From NCBI GenBank assembly GCA_013396915.1, contig VWZL01001360.1, positions 1,457 through 65,456 of the forward strand: DNA of 64,000 nucleotides, read 5' to 3'. Positions within the stretch are counted from its first letter, which is position 1. Every line of letters begins with the position of its first letter. Source of the stretch: Stercorarius parasiticus. Lineage: Eukaryota > Chordata > Aves > Charadriiformes > Stercorariidae. Under the pieces are notes generated by a model that was not told where the DNA came from, searched no databases, and worked only from the letters and a program-made list of their open reading frames with translations. The translations under genes and the position numbers were made by a program. This document shows positions 1 to 13,547 of this stretch, in pieces.

Positions 1-130
1 TGGTGGGAGCCGGAGGCGGGGGGGGGGGGTGGAGGGAGGAACCGCGCTCCCAAATCCCGCACCGCCCGAAAGTGCGCAGCAAGGCCGGGGGAGAGGGGCG
101 GCGGTTCCCTGCACCGCCAGGCGTTTCGGC
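1..130. promoter_or_regulatory. CpG-rich promoter-like segment (edge of a CpG island)
   Basis: About fifteen CpG dinucleotides occur in the first 150 bases, whereas CpG is sparse in the following kilobases. The segment has a 12-base G run (18-29) and further G clusters around 84-112. There is no obvious TATA box. This is typical of a vertebrate CpG-island promoter, presumably driving VSNL1 to the right. Only its right margin is in the window, so extent and direction are inferred. Confidence 0.6.
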
Positions 131-149
131 TGACAAAGAAACCGTGCAG
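1..149 (+). other. VSNL1: Putative 5' non-coding exon 1 of VSNL1 (left end truncated by the window)
   Basis: This stretch is GC-rich and ends at 149 in GTGCAG|GTAACA, a plausible splice donor on the + strand. After it the base composition drops at once to AT-rich intron-like sequence. Splicing from 149 to 36657 would place the VSNL1 ATG one base after the junction, in the context CAGAATGG. VSNL1 in other vertebrates has a non-coding first exon and a long first intron, which fits. No ORF or database match proves the link. The transcription start is not resolved and could lie left of the window. Alternatively it could be an exon of an unrelated transcript. Confidence 0.55.
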
Positions 150-150
150 G

Positions 151-619
151 TAACAGGGTAATTAAAATTGAGATGTGATTACTCGCATGCCAGAGCCTCG
201 GCCAATTAGCAAAAGGCCAAATGTACGAATAAATTCCATGTTCTTGTACAGATGTTAATGTAACAGATGTGTTTAAGAGATACAGGTACTTCTCCCAACA
301 ATTCTCCTAGCAAAATATTTTTAGCAATATCGTGTAGCGAGTGGTACTGTGGATAGGTGTTCTCTTCCTTTGTATATTAAAAAGTTCAGCTTTCAGAGGT
401 ACCACCACCTCTTTATGAAGAAGATGCACATATTTACTAACCGGAATATGATAAAGAACAGAATCCTCACCTTCAGAGAAGAATAAGTACGTGAAGAAGC
501 TCAGTCTTCGTAAAATACATATTCACTGGCCCTTTCAGAATACACACCTAGTAGTAGTTTGTCTCTATGACACATTTCCAGACTCATTAGTTTTCACTGG
601 TACCCTTTTACTTGACAGA

Positions 620-655
<36 letters not shown>

Positions 656-3600
656 ACGCAGTTCATTTAAGAACATCCGTTTACTTGAAAGGTCTTCCAG
701 TACAGTGTTAGAACAGCACTATCCATTTCAGATTTGTGGACTCTGCTCAATTTTAATTAAAACTTTAATTACATTTTGCTTCTTCATTCAAACAAAGCAT
801 AAAGTAGCATGGGCTAATGCTGCTGTCAAGGAAAAATAAAGAAACATGTTCTTAATCTTCATTGTGTATTATTCCTGCCTTTTAATTAAGGACTGAATCC
901 TTACCCTGTTGGGCTCAAAAGGAATTTAGCCACAAACTTTCCTGACATAAAACTGCAATATTTAATCAGTTTTCTAGGTTGCCCAATCTTCTTGCCCCAT
1001 ACACATGCATACCCATATATAGAATTACACCACTGATTTTCCACTGATTTTTTCAATGTGCCTCGTGTTCTGCAATGTCCAGCTATTGACAGCACATCAG
1101 CCGTGTTGTTGAGCGGCATCTGCTTCAGACTGTCACAGCATTACGTAATGTCACCACCGCAGAGCAAACGCCGGAGTTGTCCCTGCTGCTCTCAGTCCCC
1201 TTTTACAGCTCCCTGTGTGCACTCCCCTGGTGTAATATACCAGAAGAGTCATAGCTGATACCACACTATGGTACCAGCCAGAAGAAACATTATGCTTTGG
1301 CCAGAATGGTAAGGCAAAGTCTAACTGGGATGCGATGGGATGGACAGGGCAGAGCCAAGCAGAGCAGAAGGCTGTTGGTTCAGCTTGCTGAAATCAGGCT
1401 GTCCATGTGGGATGGAAGCAATGCAGTGAAGCTGGCTTTGGTGCTATTTGGAAAAGGCTCCGCACATGTCCCAGGGTGCGAGATCCTGCTGACTGCAGCA
1501 TCTCCGGCAGTGCGCTGGGGATCCTGGCATGCCTTCCAGCCCTGTCCCTCTCCAGGGAATTGGGAACAGGATGCAATACTGCACTCCCACAGCTCCTGCT
1601 CTTCTCTTTTGAGTGCGTTAGGATGGTAGAGCCCTCTTGACTTTTCTTTCTGTCCACACTCTCAATATAGATAACAGGCAGGATCTAAATCTAATAATAT
1701 ATATTCCTTTTCACAAACACATGAATATGATGAACTTTGTTGCAAAAGGTTCCAAAATTGTTTACTTTTCAAGCTGTGGTTCTGGTTCTGTTTTTCAGTT
1801 TTCGAATTTTAATTTTATGTCTGGCTGCACTGTGAATTCCTGTGTTTTTTGTATCCTATCTGTGCCTCACACTTATACTTTAGTTATTCAGTTCTGTAAA
1901 TTTTTGCAGATTCCTGTGGATTTCCAGAAGCTTATGTCACTTGGGCAAATAATCCCTCTAATTGTTAATTAAACAGCAATGTAAACTAGTTGAAATTAGA
2001 GTTAGCAAATTCAAAATATGATAGGAGAATTTGTTTTTATAGTACTTAGAATTGAAACACATAGCACTTACCATGAGAAACTGTACTCCTTGTCTGTGAT
2101 GTCAGTCATTTTCAGCACTGGTCTTCATCCCTTTGTTTTTAATGCATATTGTTTTACCAGTGTGGATATGGGCTAAATACCCTCTGTCATTAGAGTGGTC
2201 TAAAAAGAAGCTTGTTTCAGGGTGGTTTTGATTGCCAATAGATTCTGCACTTTCCTTTAATTTTGTCTTACACCAGTAGAGAAGAGCGACCGTGACCGTG
2301 TGGTCTTCCTGCATTATTGGTCATGACTAATTTTGACTCAGAATTCTCTGTAATGAACCTAGATCATTTAATCTCTCCCAGTTTTCTTGTGGGTCTGTGT
2401 TACCTGCATTTGCATACCTTTTGCCATTCTATACATCCGTTGCCTTTTTCTTTCTTCCTTTGGAGTATAATTTTGTTTCATCTCTGATCTTTGTGTGCCT
2501 TAATTGCATCTTTGGATCTCTTTTCTCATTACCAATGATCTTCTTCACTGTTTATTTCCCTTAATCCCCAGGAAAGAGCATGACTTACTGCATGGCTTCT
2601 CTACGTGGCATCACTGAAAGCGTTGCCTGATACAGGAATACAGCATGAGTAGGGAAGGCTGTGAGCATATGTAAGATGTGAGGATCCAGATGGGCTCCCA
2701 TCACTGGGAGGCGCTTTCTTACCTCTCTCCAACTCTTGTCTTTATTTATAGAAAGAGAGACTCTTAACTTTTGAATTTTATACTATTGCTCTGCAAGTAA
2801 TGGTGATAATCCTTTTCAAAGACAATGAAACAGATGATAAAGAGGATACTTGTTCGTGGAATACAAAATCTCCGGGTAGCGCTTCAAATCTATATTGCTT
2901 TTGAAGTTGTGATTTAAGTTGCTAAGAATACATATGCATTTTTTCAATTTGTGTTTTAAACTTTACGTGGACATTATCCGCAGGGTCTCTGCTTTCAGGA
3001 GCTTTCCACATTTAGATATGAATATTACCCAAAGGACAATAATACACATGTAGGAAATTAAGGCAGATTATTAAAGATGGTCTCAGAGATGAAAGTTGTA
3101 AAAAAGTAAGTAGTTTCAAGGAGGCAGTTGAAGGAGAAGGAAAAGATAGAAATCACTTGATAACTCAATTTCACTGATGTGTTTATGAGAATATCAAGCT
3201 GTTTTTCTTTGTGATTATTCCCCCGAGGAGGGTAAGGAATAGAATATGTTTTGTAAAATAACTTGTAAAACCACAGTTAATTGAAATAAAGAGTGTTCAT
3301 TGGGAGTGAGATGACAAATGCATCTTTTGTTGAGCTAAACATGATGTATTCTGAAACCGATATCAAGGACAAAGGAAGAAGTATTACAAATCCTATTGAA
3401 AACTTTTCTGCCTGGAACAAACCCCATTAAGTCACATTTTCAATTCCAGACTATGGATTTAACAGAACATATTGTAGCTTCCCCAGTTTCACTGTTTTGA
3501 AAGAGCAAGAGTTTGATACATTCTTGAGTTTGTCAACAACTTAAGATTTTTGAAGTCACGAGAAGTGATAATTTGAGGTAATCAAGTGGCTCTTTTAAGA

Positions 3601-6600
3601 TAATTTTAATAAAATAATTTCCTACTAGGAAGATGAAGAATTTTAAATTCACTTTCTTTTTTATCACAAAGCCATTTGAGGAAGAATATCTACACAGTCA
3701 GCATGACAAGAGTCTAAATTGATGTCCAGGGAAAAACCAAGGTGTAATGGTGATTTTATAGCTTTTACACTAATATATATGAGACACTAAACTTTTTTAT
3801 TAAAATTACATTTAATCACTTTTGACTTAAAGCTGATTTATTTTTAAATAATTGATGATTTCAGAAAAGCATTATTGTTTTTATGCAGTTACACTGTATA
3901 GTTTACTAAATACCAGAATGACGCTATTTCTTGTTCACTAACTTAGACCTTGTCGAAGTTCATTGATGAAAAGATGTAAAAACTGAGATCCATGATGGTA
4001 AGACTTATAACTGTCCTATTAATTTGGAGTTTTATTTTTTTTCCTACTGAGGTTTTTTCATACCATAGTTAGGCATAAGAAAATATTGGAATTTTGTTTT
4101 ACTCCTGATGAGTTGAAGCGACTGATGGGATTACCTTCGTTGTTCAAACTTTGATGAAGAATATACGGTCAGCACTGTACAAGTCAAAATGTATACTGAG
4201 GAAGAAAAGCTGTGGCAGTAATTTACAGAGCTTTTAGGCTAATAAATTAAAGGCTCTAAACCTTTTGATGAAATTTACTTTAATTAGTTTTAACTTGTAG
4301 CTAAATAGGAAGTTGTGTTCTAGAGGTGAAAGCTTTCAGATTCGTAAATGTGTAACTCTACGAGGGATAATAGAATTTTAGCCAAGTGTCTATCAGAATC
4401 CATAATGTTTGATTCAGCGATACCTCTACCCAGTCTCCTGTTCACGAACCACATACATATTTTTTTTTTGAAAAAAATAAGTCTTGATTTAAAGACCACA
4501 GGTAATGTAAAATTTATCTCAGTTCTCCCAAAATTTTTCTAATAGTTAATTATCCTTAGTATTAAAACTTACACCTCACGTCTTGGTTCTGGACTTCATT
4601 ACCAGTTCTTGAGCCAATCGATCCCTGAAGTAGTTGAAAGAATATTAATCTTAAATACGTCAGCTGTTGAGTCAGGTATGTGTACAGTATCTATGATTTG
4701 GTTTTAGTATTTCACAGAGGCAGTATGTTACTGGAAATTATTTATTTTTTTTATATAAAAGATTAGTGATCCAGTTAGTAAAAAAGTTTTTACTCAAAAA
4801 TAGATATTAAATCATTTGCTAGAAGATGGAATTAAATGGCAGTGAGGAGAGCTGAGTATTATCCTTTTTGTGGAGAATATCTGTGTATTTAATTAGACCT
4901 TATTCTGAATGGAGTCCTCTAAAATTAGAACATCTTGTTTATAAAAGCTCTTAGAATACAGCATACTTCTGTGTACTCTTATCTGCTATATTTAGAAATG
5001 CAAAGTAACTGAAGACTCAGAGAATGAAATTTGGGATATTAGTTAGTAGTTTGAATTAAAATGCTTTTGTTTTTTTAATGGAAGGTGATATACATAGAAA
5101 AAAAAAGTGATTTTGAAAAGTTAGTAAAAAAGAACAAGGCCTTAGCACTGAAAATAAAATCGGCTTATGTAATGGATAACGCTGCAAAAATTTATCTATG
5201 AAAGTATTGCTGATATCCATCCGATATCGCTATAGTCGATGTGCTTTCATTACAACAGAATATATACTGTACTTTTTAAAAGCAGTCATTTTTCATTTTA
5301 AACATATATTTTTTTCAAATGATACAAAGGAGTACCGACCTTCAGGAGTAGTGTTGAAATACCTGTCTTGAATTGCATAACAGGCTTTCAGTTTGAAAGT
5401 ATGAAAAGGAATTTTAGTTTGATACGTTAAACAGTGGATCATACTGACGATTTTTGCAAACTAGAGTGATTTATACAAAAGGACTGAATCTTCAAATGCC
5501 CTCTTAAGTAAGTTTGACTTGTATTTTTCATGTGGGTTTTTTTTGCATCTGACTTGGATATGTTGGTGCTCTCGGATCTGATCACATCAACTACATTGTA
5601 AGGTCAAAGGATGCTCTGCTATGTGCTCCAGTGGGCTTGGAATCTGGTCCTTGGCGTTCATACCGAATTACAAAATTTAGAAGATTAGCATGCTTTTGGC
5701 CTTGAAATCAGAATGTTAGGTGTTTTACCGTGTTAAAATTTTATATTATGCATCCTTAAATGAGAAGAGTCAAAGAATCACAAACTGTTTTTCCCATATA
5801 AATACATAGAATATGCCTGCCTTCTTCTGTCAATGAATTTCTGATGATACAACTGTATTACTGAAATGCCAGAGTGTTTAAGAGAAGTAGCTACTAAGGC
5901 TCCACTTTTCTCCTCAGGTATGGTAAGTAGATCGCAAAGTAGCTTTTATTGTTCTTCATTAAAAAAATTGTTTACAAGTGCTGTCTCTTGCTGTGGAACA
6001 CATTGGGCGAGTGTTTAGCTGTTAAGTTCAATGTTTTTTTTTTAATTTATTTTAATTCTTGTCTGGGGAAATAGGAGGGTTGGAAGGGGTTACGATTCTT
6101 TGTATTTTTCTCAAGTGCCTGCCGCAAAGAGGTGTGACTGAAACACAGATCAATAAGTAATATTAGTTTCTACACGGTTTAAGAAGTGAACATCATTCAT
6201 CTGGGCTTCCCACTCTGTTATGTGAAAATGTAATCCTGAAGTGTCAGCAGGTACTAACCCTGCCTCGCATCTTATCTTATCCTTCAGCTTTTACTGATCC
6301 TTTTTTGCCTCCCTCTCTGGCTCTGCTTCCTCTCTTTGATTCTGCTCCAACAGGCTCCTGTTGCCTAAGAGTCTCCCTCTCCTTAACAGTACCTGGCTGT
6401 GCATGTTTCACCATGGTGGATGCTTTCTTCATCTTGCAATTTAACTGTGGATTTCTGTTTGTTTTTTAAACTGTGGGCTTTATAAAACAAGGATCTGGCC
6501 TTTGTATATGTTCTTGAAAGTGCAGCTGTATGTATATTTACAGTGCTATAAAGGTAAATATTGTTATTAAAATTTTAACAACACATAGGAGATGTAAATA

Positions 6601-9257
6601 CAAGCTGTGCAGAAAGATAAGGTGTATGTTCAGGGATTTTGTGGAGTGCCTTTGAAGCAATCGCATGTCTGAAAGCAGTGACTGAGTCCATCTCCTGCAA
6701 AGTTAATTAGGATACATTTATTCTGCTGTCACTAGGTTGTGAATGAAGTATGCTGACATATTCAAACTCGCTCTAAACCAGGTATGTGATGTACCCGCAG
6801 CAAGCCAGACGCAGCAGTAGAGCGCTTAGCATGACTTATGTGCTCAGGTCTTCACCCTGCCCTTGGGTGGGTTACATAGCCCCCACACCACGTTCTGCCT
6901 TGCCCTGGCGCGGCTGTTCGCAGTGGCAAAGCCAGATGGTTTGAAACTGGCCCAGGCACACTCTGTGCTGCAGCTGCGGGGGCTGCCACGTAGATGCAGC
7001 CTAGAACACCTGAACAGCTGGGTTTGGATCCAAGTACCTCTAGATGGATATTTTCAAAGAGCAGTCTGTAGGAAGTCACAGTGCAATGTGAACAGATGTT
7101 GAATACAGCTGTGTTCTGTCTGTGTGTCTGTCTGCTTTGTCCACTGAATCTCACTCTTCAGTGCCCTCACTCCCCATATCTTAGTGCAAAGCCCAGTGTG
7201 TAGCTTCTTGTTAATCTGTGCAGTAGGATTGGAGCCTATGTATTTCTTTTAATTTATTTTTTTCTGGGTTGTGTAATGTTGACATAGGAAGATGTAGGAG
7301 ACTGTTACAGTAATTTAGCATAACATATTCTGCTTTTTTATTTCTACATACTGCTATCAATGGTCCTCTTATAGTATGTACATATTGCATAATGCCATAA
7401 CATCTATGTTATTAATTAGCTTAACAAAATCTATTAATGCGAGTTCTTCAGTCACAAAGCAGTTTGCTTTCTTTAGTCAAAAATGAGCTAGAGAACTGTT
7501 TGCAAATGAATTGCTATTACTCTTGAGATACATTACTTTAGTACCTCCTTCAAATATTTTTCACTGAATGTAGATTTTTTTTCATCATACGCAATTACAA
7601 ATAAATGAGAAACAAGTTGACAAGGTTCTGAATTGTTGCATGAGAAATCCATGTAAAATATAACATAATAAAGTAATTAATATTTCAGGATCAGACAGTC
7701 CTGTCATTGCTTTGTACTGCTGTTGTTTTAATTAAAAAAAAATAATCCTGCAACTTCATTTGCTTCAAATATGTGAAAAATACCTGTGTGCAACTCTGGC
7801 TTGAGTTTTAGTGGGTGTCTTATATTCCATAGTCAGCTGAGGAGGAGATAGAAAGATATTTTGGAAATTCCACTTTCTTCCATATAAATTGCAAGGTGTG
7901 CAATATGTGACTCATTTCAGGTGTATGCATCTCTCTGTTGCCAACAGGAGTGTATTAGTGATGACCAATAACAGTATATCAATGTTTGTTCATCTCCAGA
8001 TAAAAGAAATAGTTCATCAAATGGTCAAGGTTGTTCTGGGATTATATGTAACAGAGATTTCTGGAGATCGTAATTGTCAGTGTTGCCCAGTAAACCCAAC
8101 CATTTGCTGTTGTAAGCATTGATATGCTCAGAAGGGCTTCAATGTCCGAAGCTGTGCAAGACAACTAACATGTTCCCTCTACATTTTGTCACTCCGAATA
8201 GTAATTTATGAGATTACCAATACTAGTAAGACCTGCACAGCAGCTGGTAGCCATTTCAGGCTTATACTTTTGTTTTCCATTGAAAATACTGTCAAGAAGT
8301 CTGCAGAAATTAGCAGACTTTAGTTTGTTCTGAGTGATCGAAGTTAGTGGTATCACTCTAGACACTTGAGTAATGGGGTATTCTATAAATGTTGAATCTC
8401 GGAGAACAAACAAAAAAAAATGGGATTAAATTCATGCAAGTTATATAGGCAAAGTCACCACATGTCACCCGTGCTATGGTAATTGGCCATGGTGCAAAAA
8501 TTCAAATTACAGTAAAAGTGACAGAGATGTGGTTGTACAGTGAAAGGAAATGTATGCCACCAGTGGGCAGTGGCATTAGCAGTGCTGTTGACAAGCACAA
8601 ACATTTTGGAAGTATTTAGCAGCAAATGTAAGGATGACTTGATGGTGCTTCATTATTAAAAATTCCCATAGAGTTGAATGTGAACTGGAAATTTCTTTTC
8701 TAAATCAATCTCACCCTGAAGTCACTGGACCAAAGTCCAGTGCCATACAAATATAAGGACTCATTCTGTGAGCTGAGCGGTCAGATCCTCAGTTGAAAAA
8801 CTGGATCAAGGAAAGGATTGGAATAGTGTAAAGTAACATCCTAAAACACCAAAACACTTCTGCAGGTGTTTACGTTTAAATACATGGGAAAATCTGTTGG
8901 TTGAACACACAGAGTTGAGTGGAAATGTAGGTGTAAGTGTTCAGCAAGCTCATAGCCTAAAGGAGATGAGACTTCAGGAAAAGGAGAAGGTGTGATCATG
9001 AATCATGTCAGAGATGTAGGCAGGATCAGATCTGCGAGGATTTCAGTGGTAGGGAGAAGACATTTTAAACAAATCAAAAAGGAAGGGGGAAGTGAGGAAA
9101 AGAAGTAGGATATCATTTGAAGACAGCAGAAGGTAAAGGTGTCGGCATCTAAGAAAGACTGAGGGACTGAGGAGTGGAGAACTTCTCCCAAAAGGGGAGA
9201 ATGGAAAATGGAAGAGTTTCACCACTTTTCACGATTCATAGGTGTTGTGAGAAAACT
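151..9257. other. Intronic sequence with no recognised gene or element
   Basis: Unique-looking AT-rich sequence. Apart from the poly-T at 625-650 and scattered A/T runs, I see no coding exon, RNA gene or clear mobile element. The short open frames here lack codon or domain signals. A locally GC-richer patch at about 1290-1640 and another at about 6840-7020 carry only chance ORFs. Confidence 0.6.
625..650. repeat. Poly-T tract, 26 bases
   Basis: An uninterrupted run of T. It might be the poly(A) end of a minus-strand retrocopy, but the sequence to its right shows no recognisable SINE, LINE or gene. Confidence 0.9.
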
Positions 9258-9311
9258 TTGCTGGGAGAAACTGAGTTGCTGGTAGAAACTGAGTTGCCAG
9301 GAAAAACTGAA
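9258..9311. repeat. 18-bp tandem repeat, three copies
   Basis: Three consecutive 18-bp units are seen: TTGCTGGGAGAAACTGAG, TTGCTGGTAGAAACTGAG and TTGCCAGGAAAAACTGAA. The first two differ by one base and the third by a few. It is a small degenerate minisatellite with no associated gene. Confidence 0.85.
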
Positions 9312-9984
9312 TTTGGTAATAGATCCAGCTGATATTTGCCACTTTTCTCTGAACTGCTTCATATGTAATGGTACGCAAGCTGTATGAGAACTTACTAAGG
9401 CAAAAGCAATCACTGAATTAGGTGCTCAGAGGAAGTGTTCCGAGATGCCAATAGCTAGCTAGCTGAGCTGGGATAACGTTGTTTATATGTATGTGTGAGA
9501 TGGGCGATAGGTGTAGCTGTTGGGGAAGAAGAAGGGGAATTGAGATGGTTTTAAGACCCATACAAGTAACTCCTAAAAATGACCAGAGAAACACCCCCAG
9601 TGCAGGCTCCCTCTGACAGCAAGTTCTGTGTGGGTGCAGGGGAATTTGCTCAACTAGAGGCGTTTGGGACATGAAACTAAATGGGGAGAAGGATTGAAAA
9701 GTAAAATGTGAAGCATTTGCATAAGACTTTATATGTTCTCTCATCATATGATTCATTGATCTTATGACTGAACTGCTGCTTTTAAAAATCCTGCTTTTCT
9801 GCAGTAGAAAGCTGTTAGTTTGGGGCCCTGATTTTGAAGTATTTAAATGACAAGTTGCTCATTACTTTGCATTTGTATTTGTGTGCCATGTAGTTTTTCA
9901 CCGCTGATGTCAGTTTTGAATGGGATATGACACCTACAGTGTTGGCAAATTTATAGAATTTGACACGATTTCATTCACATTGTA

Positions 9985-10100
9985 TTACATGATGAAGCAG
10001 GAGGCAGAAACGTGACTTGTCCAAAAGCTTTTAGAAAATTGACGGCAAAGCAGAGGATGGAAGCCAACACCCTGATTCTCATAGTGAATTGTGGACTGTG
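9985..10100 (+). repeat. Possible MIR/CORE-SINE relic
   Basis: A run containing GAGGCAGAAACGTGACTTGT, then GGCAAAGCAGAGGATGGAAG and CCTGATTCTC resembles the MIR pattern: gaggcacagaga, then tgacttgtccaaggtcaca, then ggcagagc, then cctgactctc. The resemblance is from memory and the copy is heavily diverged, so the assignment is tentative. Confidence 0.45.
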
Positions 10101-10642
10101 TTTCACCTATTTGCTTGATCAGAGTGCTATAGTGAAGTTCCGTTCATGGGAGGAACTCGGTTTACACTGCTAATTTGAAAGAGGTTGGGCAAAATCTCAA
10201 AAAACGTATTTCTAGTTGTTACAAATCAATGTGGGAAAACATTTGACATTTGTGTCAGTCTTTCACTGATAAGGTACGAGTGTTTCAGTCCCATACATCA
10301 GAAGCCAATCTCTTCCTCAGAAGAGTTGCCCATACAGTTCAGGTATCGTTCCCATATTGATGATTGTCTTCTGCATCTGGCAGTGAGACAAGTAATACAA
10401 GGGCTGCTGGTGGGGTGTCCAGGTTTGGGTTTTGAAAAGGATGCAGACCTAGAAATTTGGATTAAAGCAGTGTCCCCTTGGACTGTTGGTGTGACACTGG
10501 TCTGTCCCGAGTGAAACACGATGTCTGTTTACCCCACATTCTACGTTCCTGTCAGTGGGAGGATGAATGGTGGTACCAGCTTGGGCTGAGCTCTCCATCC
10601 AGCCCAACCCAACCTTTCCTGGCTGGGTTGATGCAGTCACTG

Positions 10643-10671
10643 ACTTGCATGCATCTACTAGACATGCAAGT
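10643..10671. repeat. Short perfect hairpin
   Basis: ACTTGCATG (10643-10651) and CATGCAAGT (10663-10671) are exact inverted repeats separated by an 11-base loop. No further arm extension is apparent. Function is unknown and it may be chance. Confidence 0.6.
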
Positions 10672-13380
10672 TGTTTCGCTTCCCTATTACGAACTATTCC
10701 TTTGAGGTTTAACTCACCCAAGTGACCTTTTTTTTTCTTTTCTGGGTGAAGTGGCATGGCCAGTTTTTTCTTATCCTGCCTTGCACATGGCCATACAAAT
10801 CCTAGAGTATACACAAGCCATTAGGCAAGGAGTTGTTTCCAAATACGGTGGAGGCTTTCTTTGGAGGATATAACCCTTTTTGGCAGCAGAACTGGATTAT
10901 GTCAGATTAAAATCACTATGTAATTGTTTTCCCATGGAGTAATGGGACCAATGCAGAGTTGTTATCATTGCCTGCCTGTCACCTCTTCCTGAGGTTTGTC
11001 TTTCCTCTTGGCTCTCTCAGGTACTTGGTATTAAGCTAAACAGTGCAGTTTAGAAATATTGTCTGTCCTTATAAATTCTTACAGAAGCAAATGCTTGTGT
11101 GTAGTTGATGAACTAAAAATGAAATGAAAGTATTCATGAAGCAAAAGTAATAATTATTGTATACCTTAAATTTAAATGGTTAGGCCACCACCAGTCTAAT
11201 TTTGGAATATTTATAAAGTGTAAATAAGCAGGTATTTACATCTTCCCAGGTTCCTATGCTTTTGCTGCTGAGATCTCAATTGGGTGGTGTTGTGATAGTG
11301 AAGATCCACTTGGACTAGAGCTGATGAGGAAGTAGGCTGCAGAGCACGGATCAGGCTCTTTAAGTAGATAGCGAGACGATTCACGTCTCTGTTATCTCTG
11401 AGTTTTAATTACATTGGAATAATTACATCACTATATTACATTTACATACAATTACTGTATTGGTTTTAGTTTTCAGCTTAGCCCTAATCCTTTGACATAT
11501 TTTTTCTTCTTAGGTTTTTGCATAATAAAATATAGGCATCAGCACTCCACTACACCTACGAAAATTGCTCATGCACACATGGTTGTCAATGTACCATGAA
11601 AAAATAAGGTCCCAGATCAATTTCGCATTTGGATTCGGAGCTATCCATTAGAAAGAAGCCAGCAACTGGCCTCTTCTCAGTTGTATGGTTTATGGCAGAC
11701 TATAAAATGGTAGAGCTCTCCTATAATTTATAGTGGAATTCTGTTTTAAACAGGCTTTGTGGCTTTTCCCTTTGGACATGTGAAGCATTACCTAGAAATC
11801 ATTTTGACTGTGAATAAACTGGAATGTGAAGATTTCTCAGTACAGTGCAGTAAACAGGCATAACCAGTTACATTCTGCTTCTATGGGTTGTGCCTGAGAT
11901 TTGTCACTACAGTAAGAGTGGGCAGAAGTGGCTATTATCTGTGCTTGCATGTTTCAGAGGGGAACGGGAGTGACACTGTAAAGACTGACACCTGGTAAAA
12001 ATAGGTTTTTTTAAAAGTACTAGAGCAGAAGAAAAGGAAAGGTACGTATTTTATGTGGAATGGTCCAGAAGTTGTGTGTTGCCTGTTTTTCCTTTGAAAA
12101 ATCTATTTCTTTGGCCAACTGTGGGTAATAATTACTTCCCATTTATTATTATGGCAAAATATTTAAAAGTGGAGTCATCTGAGCACCAATTACACTGGAT
12201 ATAAGCCGATTCAACTCCATCAGGCTTCATTAAGTTGTTACTAAGTGCTGTCAGCCAAATTCACATTATGGAAGACAAAAGAGTTTAATCTGCCATACGT
12301 AAGAGCTGGTTGTACACTTTTTTTTCCTCATAGCAAGACTCTGGAACTCGTACAGGAAACTTTTCAGATTAGGTGTGTATTCTGAAAGTAGAACTCCACA
12401 GTCTGGTTGTTTTTCATCAGAAGAGCTTGCCAGTTTTATTCTGTTCCTGTAGCTTCAGACCGTTCAATGGGACTTTTTGTCACTCTAAATGAAAAATGTT
12501 TGGTTTAGCCGTAGTGGGACGTTCCTTTGGCTGGAATAGCACTACATCCCATTGCTAGCTGAAGGGGCTCAGTCACTTGATACTTCGCTTATTTTTCTGC
12601 CTGAGGCACTTTGACAGCACATGCTGTAATGTGTCACTGCAGTTTTGCTTGTTCCCAGGGAGCAAACAATGCTCATCCTGCCTCTCTTCTGGGCAGCAGG
12701 CATCCATCCGTAGGCAAGGCAACTCCCTCCACTCTACCATTCCTGCAAGGATTTGTCCCAGTCATCCTTAAACTCAGCCAAAATAAAAGCAAGCCTCAAG
12801 GAGCGGAAAGGCAGAATCCAGCTGTTGGGAAGCAGCAAGCAACTCTTTCTGTGGTGAGCAAATGAAGTAGGTGTTCAAAAAGGAGATCAGGATAGGAATA
12901 TATGCACTAGCATGAAGCTTACTCAACCTGTCTAAATTTCTTCCTCTTATCAGATAGTTTCTTCTGGTTTTGTGTCAGGTAATAATCTCCTGTGCATCTG
13001 CGTTCTATATATATTAGCTCATGTCTAGACTGCTTTGGAGTGAAATAAGTACTTCCTTGGTTGGGGAGTGGATGGTGTGGAGTAAAGCACAGAGGATGCT
13101 GATGGGGTTCTGCTTCTGCACCTGGTGTGGGTACAGCCTGCTGGCACTGCCTCTGCCTTGGGTGGGCTGGGGAGAGCCGTCCCAATATAAAATTTCTTTC
13201 GGTAAGTATCTAGGTCCGTGGATTTTATACCTTCTATGAAAAATGAGAGCTCATGTTTAAGTAGCGAAATTAATAGCAAACAGGAGCTCTACTGTTCCTG
13301 ATGTTCTTTGGGAAAAGCTATTCCAAAATAGTTCCGTGTGTAGATACTTTTAGTCTAGAAAATTGTTATTCTCTGGAAAT

Positions 13381-13547
13381 ATAGAATCATAGAATGGTTC
13401 GGGTTGGAAGGGACCTTAAAGATCATCTAGTTCCAACCCCCTGCCATGGGCAGGGACACCTCCCACTAGACCAGGCTGCTCAAAGCCTCATTCAGCCTGG
13501 CCTTGAACACTTCCAGGGATGGGGCATCCACAGCTTCTCTGGGCAAC
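13381..13547 (-). mobile_element. CR1 LINE, 5'-truncated 3' end
   Basis: The left end carries ATAGAATCATAGAAT, the reverse complement of the CR1 terminal ATTCTATG repeats. It continues with the highly characteristic avian CR1 3' UTR (GGTTGGAAGGGACC, then CTGCCATGGGCAGGGACACC) up to CTTCTCTGGGCAAC. The element is in minus orientation and about 167 bp long. It lacks all ORF2 catalytic regions, as is usual for dead-on-arrival 5'-truncated copies. It lies antisense within VSNL1 intron 1. Confidence 0.95.

Larger units (their letters stand above)
9312..13380. other. Intronic sequence, mostly unannotatable
   Basis: It contains the MIR-like relic and the hairpin listed separately. Around 12180-12250 a phrase (TACACTGGATATAAGCCGATTC, roughly) weakly recalls the same ancient palindromic repeat class as at 28974. 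No gene is visible. Confidence 0.5.

Noticed and set aside
2112..2132. TTCAGCACTGG as a REST/RE1 site
   Set aside because: Again a half match only, with no second half-site.
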